A stretch of 64,000 nt of DNA from Stercorarius parasiticus (lineage: Eukaryota > Chordata > Aves > Charadriiformes > Stercorariidae), in NCBI GenBank assembly GCA_013396915.1, contig VWZL01000079.1, positions 206,865-270,864 of the forward strand. The letters run 5' to 3'. Positions 60,772 through 64,000 of the stretch are shown here, in pieces. The notes under the pieces are model-generated. The model saw only the letters and a list, made by a program, of their open reading frames with translations. It searched no databases and was not told where the DNA came from. Position 1 is the first letter of the stretch. Each line of letters begins with the position of its first letter. The position numbers and the translations under genes are program-made.

Positions 60772-63448
60772 GAGGAGAGGGTCGGGGGAGAGTGAAAGAG
60801 GGAGAGACAATGTGGCTATTGTCCCACTTATTCATTTGAGTTGGAAGTTGAGCTGGAAGTACACAGAAGGTCTCTGAAATCCTCCTTTTGAAGCTGTTCC
60901 AATTGACAGTTACTTAAATGGTCCTCAAGCATGAACAAAGGACCTACTACTGAAGAATTCCGTCTTAACACTTAGTCTCCATTGTATGGGGGTCTTCTGT
61001 GTCTGTAGACTAACTAAAGGAGAAATACCCTGTGCCATAGTATTTGAGCAGACCACGTGTTCAAGGGATCAAAATTTTAATTTCCTAAAAGTCAGGATGG
61101 AGGATCATTCTTCCTTCAGTATGCCCCAATCTTGCCATATCTGCACCATACTATGTATCAGAGTTGTCTGGTTAACATAGCCTCTAATATTAATGAACTA
61201 CACGCATTAGTCTCTTTGACATATTTGTGATAAATTCAGTAGACCTTGTATATATTTGTAGGAAAATCTGTTTTTTTTTTTAATGTGCATAAAAGTCACA
61301 TACCAAAGTTTATCTCATATTTGACAGTCTGTTGGAGATATTTCTTGTTCATTGTATATCCAGTTTGTTCAGTCCAGTTATGGACAAAGGCAGATTTAAA
61401 AGGTTCTTTTTTTCTTCCCTTTTTTTTTTTCTTTTTTTCTTTTTGCTGCATGGTCAGGAGATGATTGTGCCTCAAGATATTAACATTTCTACAACTGGGC
61501 TTCGGCAACTGTTTGAGGAAAAAAAAGTTGTTAAAAATAGGTATCTTGATTAAATATTGAGTTTAGGAAGAAAAAGATGAAGAAAAAAATCCTCCAGTAG
61601 AAACTTTAGGGAGAAAAGGAGTACCTGTGCCTTGTGTAGCTCTAGCTTGAGACTAGATCTGATTCAATGATCCAGGACAATATATTGACTAAAGACCAGG
61701 TTGTTGTACTCTCATGAAAGCTGTATACATGTTCTGATTGTGTTTTACCTAGATGAATTGCAGACAAACAATATCTTGGAAAGTTCCGATTTCTGTAGGT
61801 GTAGTTTTCTTTTCTCTTTGTACACCACTCTCTAAGAAGAGTAACTGTTTTATTAATCTATTAGTTTGCTTTTGCTTCCAGGTTTTCTAGTTGCTGAGAG
61901 ACTTTTGAATGCTGACAAGACATTATTTCATTTGTGAAGATGGGAATCCTTTTTTAAAAAAGAATGGTATACTTCTGAAGCTACCAACACCTCATGCCAA
62001 ATTGGAGAAACCCAACAGTAGGCAGAGGGTTATATGAGCTGCTGATAGCAGTAGGCAACTTCTAGTGACACGTGTTAATGAAGCTTTTTTGGCATGTGGC
62101 GTCCATTGTTCCTGAAACTCAACAGTCTCTATCAAATTGTATTAAATTCATGTAAAATAACGTACTTAAGTCCTGACCTTCAGTCTGGAGCACCTGAACG
62201 GTCCATTTGAGTTGAACCAACTTGAGTGGCTCTTGTTACCAGGCTGACCCCAGCACTTAAAAACATCCTATAGGAGATTTTCTTAATTGTGAAAAGTTTT
62301 TTTTAACAAATTAGCTCATTCCAAATACACAATTAATCGAGAAATCACCAGTCAAACATTTTGACAACATGGAGCTTTCTATACAATAATGAAAGCTTCA
62401 ATATCACCACCCCAGCAGGTTATTGTATCTGAAGAGGGTCAAATAGACAGATAAGCTGTTGATTAACAAGACAGTAAAAGAGGAAGGTATAATGCTATGT
62501 AATGGACAGCGTTAATTTTTGCTTTAGGGATAAAAGGACCAAGTCTTGTCCTCACAGTAATAGAAAGCCATAGAAATCCTCTGCTTTCTGTTACTCTTCA
62601 TTTAAGGATATACCTGAAGCTGCTTTATGTTTATTAAGTTTCTAACTGTCTAAAATAGAAGTTGATCTTTCATGAACAATTGTTGCCTAGCAATGATATT
62701 TCCCCTGTAATTTAGTGAGTACGCAGGTTTTTAATTATGCACAAATTATTTTTGAGTTCTTGGGTTGTTTCTTTTTATCATCATCTCTTCATTATTAGCA
62801 GGCCTAAATTGGAATGCAAGCCAAATTTTTACCCTCCTTTTCAGTGTAGGTATAAGTAGAATTAGGGCCCAAATATCTGCCACAAGAACACAGCTAGTTT
62901 GGTAAAATTTTCATTGATCATGGTCAGTCAGCGTTCAGTTTTCTACCAAGGAGCCACCAGACCACCAAAGCTGTCTGTCTTCCCAGAAACTGTGATATGG
63001 TACTTGCTGGACCCATGGTGTCTTAGGTTTTTCACTCTTTGGGAAAGAGTTTTTCTTCTACCACTGAAGGCTCAACGTATCAGTTCAATAACATCTAGAA
63101 GTCAAGGTATGCAGGTATAGAAAGAAGATAAAATCGTATTTATCATGCTTCTCTTGGAACCTGGACAATTATTATCCTAAGGAATAGTCACAGTACGAGA
63201 TGTGTGTGTATGAGTACAGTACTCCCACTGTTAGGTGTCTAGAGAGGCTTAAACAGTCTGTCATCCATTGCAACAAAGTATGAAATGCTCTGAAAACTGC
63301 CTTTTCTCAACTAGCTATAGAAAGGGAGAGAGATAGTAGAATCTTAACATTTAGGATCTGTTATAATTTATGGAGCTTACCAACAGGTCTTCTGGGTAAG
63401 ATAGAATTTAATGCAAACACTATCTCTGCCTTCCTGAGGTGCATGTAC
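60772..63448. other. Unique sequence; status of retroviral remainder unclear
   Basis: After the CR1, a purine-rich stretch (60,772-60,815) could belong to the interrupted retroviral leader, but no viral coding similarity follows. Pyrimidine tract at 61,404-61,445 (T-rich, inflating Phe/Lys frames on both strands). A 7-bp stem ACTCTTT/AAAGAGT lies near 63,034-63,050. No gene is supported. Confidence 0.4.
61404..61445. repeat. Polypyrimidine tract
   Basis: About 42 nt of T-runs with scattered cytosines. It accounts for the Phe-rich and Lys-rich frames at 61,246-61,553. Confidence 0.88.
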
Positions 63449-63684
63449 TGTACGTGGTTTAAGACCAGTAGACAGCTGGGAGAGAGTTGGAAGGGTAAAA
63501 GTGCGAACCCTCATGAGTTAAGGACAGTTTAAAAGGTAAAGCAAAAGCTGTGCATGGAAGCAAAGCAAAACAAGGAATTCATTCACTACTTCCCATCACC
63601 AGGCAAGTGTTCAGCAATCTCCAGGAAAGTGGGGCTCCATCATGTGTAAAAGTTACTTGGGAAGACAGTCACCGTAACTCTGAA
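63449..63684 (-). mobile_element. Avian endogenous retrovirus LTR, 3' part, broken by a CR1
   Basis: On the minus strand the sequence reads through GTCTTCCCAAGTAAC, CATGATGGAGCCCCACTTTC, CTGGAGATTGCTGAACACTT, GGGAAGTAGTGAATGAATTC, CTTGTTTTGCTTTGC and CAGCTTTTGCTTTACC. It ends in CTTAAACCACGTACA, a form of the usual TTAAACCACGACA LTR end (TGTACGTGGTTTAAG on the plus strand at 63,449). It is probably the same broad LTR type as the 5' fragment at 4475. The last ~40 bp before the end are shortened. Its 5' half would lie beyond the CR1 at 63,685, outside the window. Confidence 0.82.
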
Positions 63685-64000
63685 CCATAGAATCATAGAA
63701 TCTTCATGGTTGGAAAGGACCTTTGAGATCATCGAGTCCAACCATACACACACAAAAAAACGCCTACAGTCTCTGTCACTAGAGCATGCCCTCAAGTGCC
63801 AAATCTACACGGTTCTTAAATACCTCTAGGGATGGGGACTCAACCACCTCCCTGGGCAGGCTCTTCCAGTGCCTGACCACTCTTTCAGGAAAGGAATTCT
63901 TCCTAAGAGCTAACCTAAACCTCCCCTGCCGCAACTTCAGACCATTTCCTCTGGTCCTGTCATTATTCACCTGGGAGAAGAGGCCAACACCCACCTCTCT
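63685..64000 (-). mobile_element. CR1 LINE tail, continues past the window end
   Basis: Tail CCATAGAATCATAGAATC at 63,685, then GGACCTTTGAGATCATCGAG and TCCAACCATACACACACAAA. Minus-strand ORF2 terminus at 63,779-63,994 reads [38 protein letters not shown] and [18 protein letters not shown], open to the window edge. It begins exactly where the LTR fragment stops, so it inserted into the LTR. Confidence 0.94.

Noticed and set aside
61246..61553. Phe-rich and Lys-rich frames on both strands
   Set aside because: They result from the polypyrimidine tract at 61,404-61,445.
1..64000. CRISPR array, prokaryotic operon or phage-like system
   Set aside because: No regularly spaced direct repeats or dense coding; repeat content is plainly avian.

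Overview
The window looks like nuclear DNA from a bird. The evidence is at least thirteen copies of the CR1 retrotransposon family, most ending in the family's ATTCTATG-type 3' microsatellite, plus long terminal repeats (LTRs) of types I recognise from avian endogenous retroviruses. The background is AT-rich. I found no convincing protein-coding exon, tRNA, rRNA, CRISPR array or bacterial-style gene. Nearly all protein-like signal is decayed CR1 reverse transcriptase (ORF2). The window is best read as intergenic or deep intronic DNA. Species cannot be fixed from sequence alone. Family assignments rest on my recall of avian CR1 and LTR consensus sequences, not on a search.

Layout. 0-10.6 kb is CR1-rich: 331-968 (-), an abutting pair at 1567-2514 (-), an eroded internal fragment at 4790-5546 (+), a well preserved copy at 7745-8660 (+) and a deleted copy at 9704-10573 (-). 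A small 5' LTR fragment lies at 4475-4565. 13.79-14.58 kb holds two CR1 pieces head to head, the structure expected of a 5'-inverted insertion. 14.6-24.5 kb is unique AT-rich sequence. 24.5-26.4 kb has an old CR1 (-) followed by a very old CR1 of another lineage (+) and a short GC-rich island with a hairpin. 29,123-29,958 is a near-complete solo LTR with an internal minisatellite of about 46 bp period.

30-59 kb is mostly unique, with five short CR1 tails (34.0, 38.8, 41.1, 45.5 and 48.6 kb) and an imperfect ~270 bp direct duplication (48,321-48,598 and 50,392-50,652). 59,272-60,183 is a 5' LTR plus tRNA-Lys-type primer binding site and leader of a retroviral remnant, followed at once by a CR1 (60,184-60,771). 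The right end has an LTR fragment (63,449-63,684, -) abutted by a CR1 that runs off the window.

There is no sign of genes working together. The content records repeated retrotransposition, nested and abutting insertions, and decay. The most unusual items are the head-to-head CR1, the local duplication, the retroviral remnant with a duplicated LTR-end motif, two heavily eroded CR1s without usable reading frames, a few clean hairpins, and three stretches that look by eye like possible conserved noncoding sequence. I did not see a new biological system.
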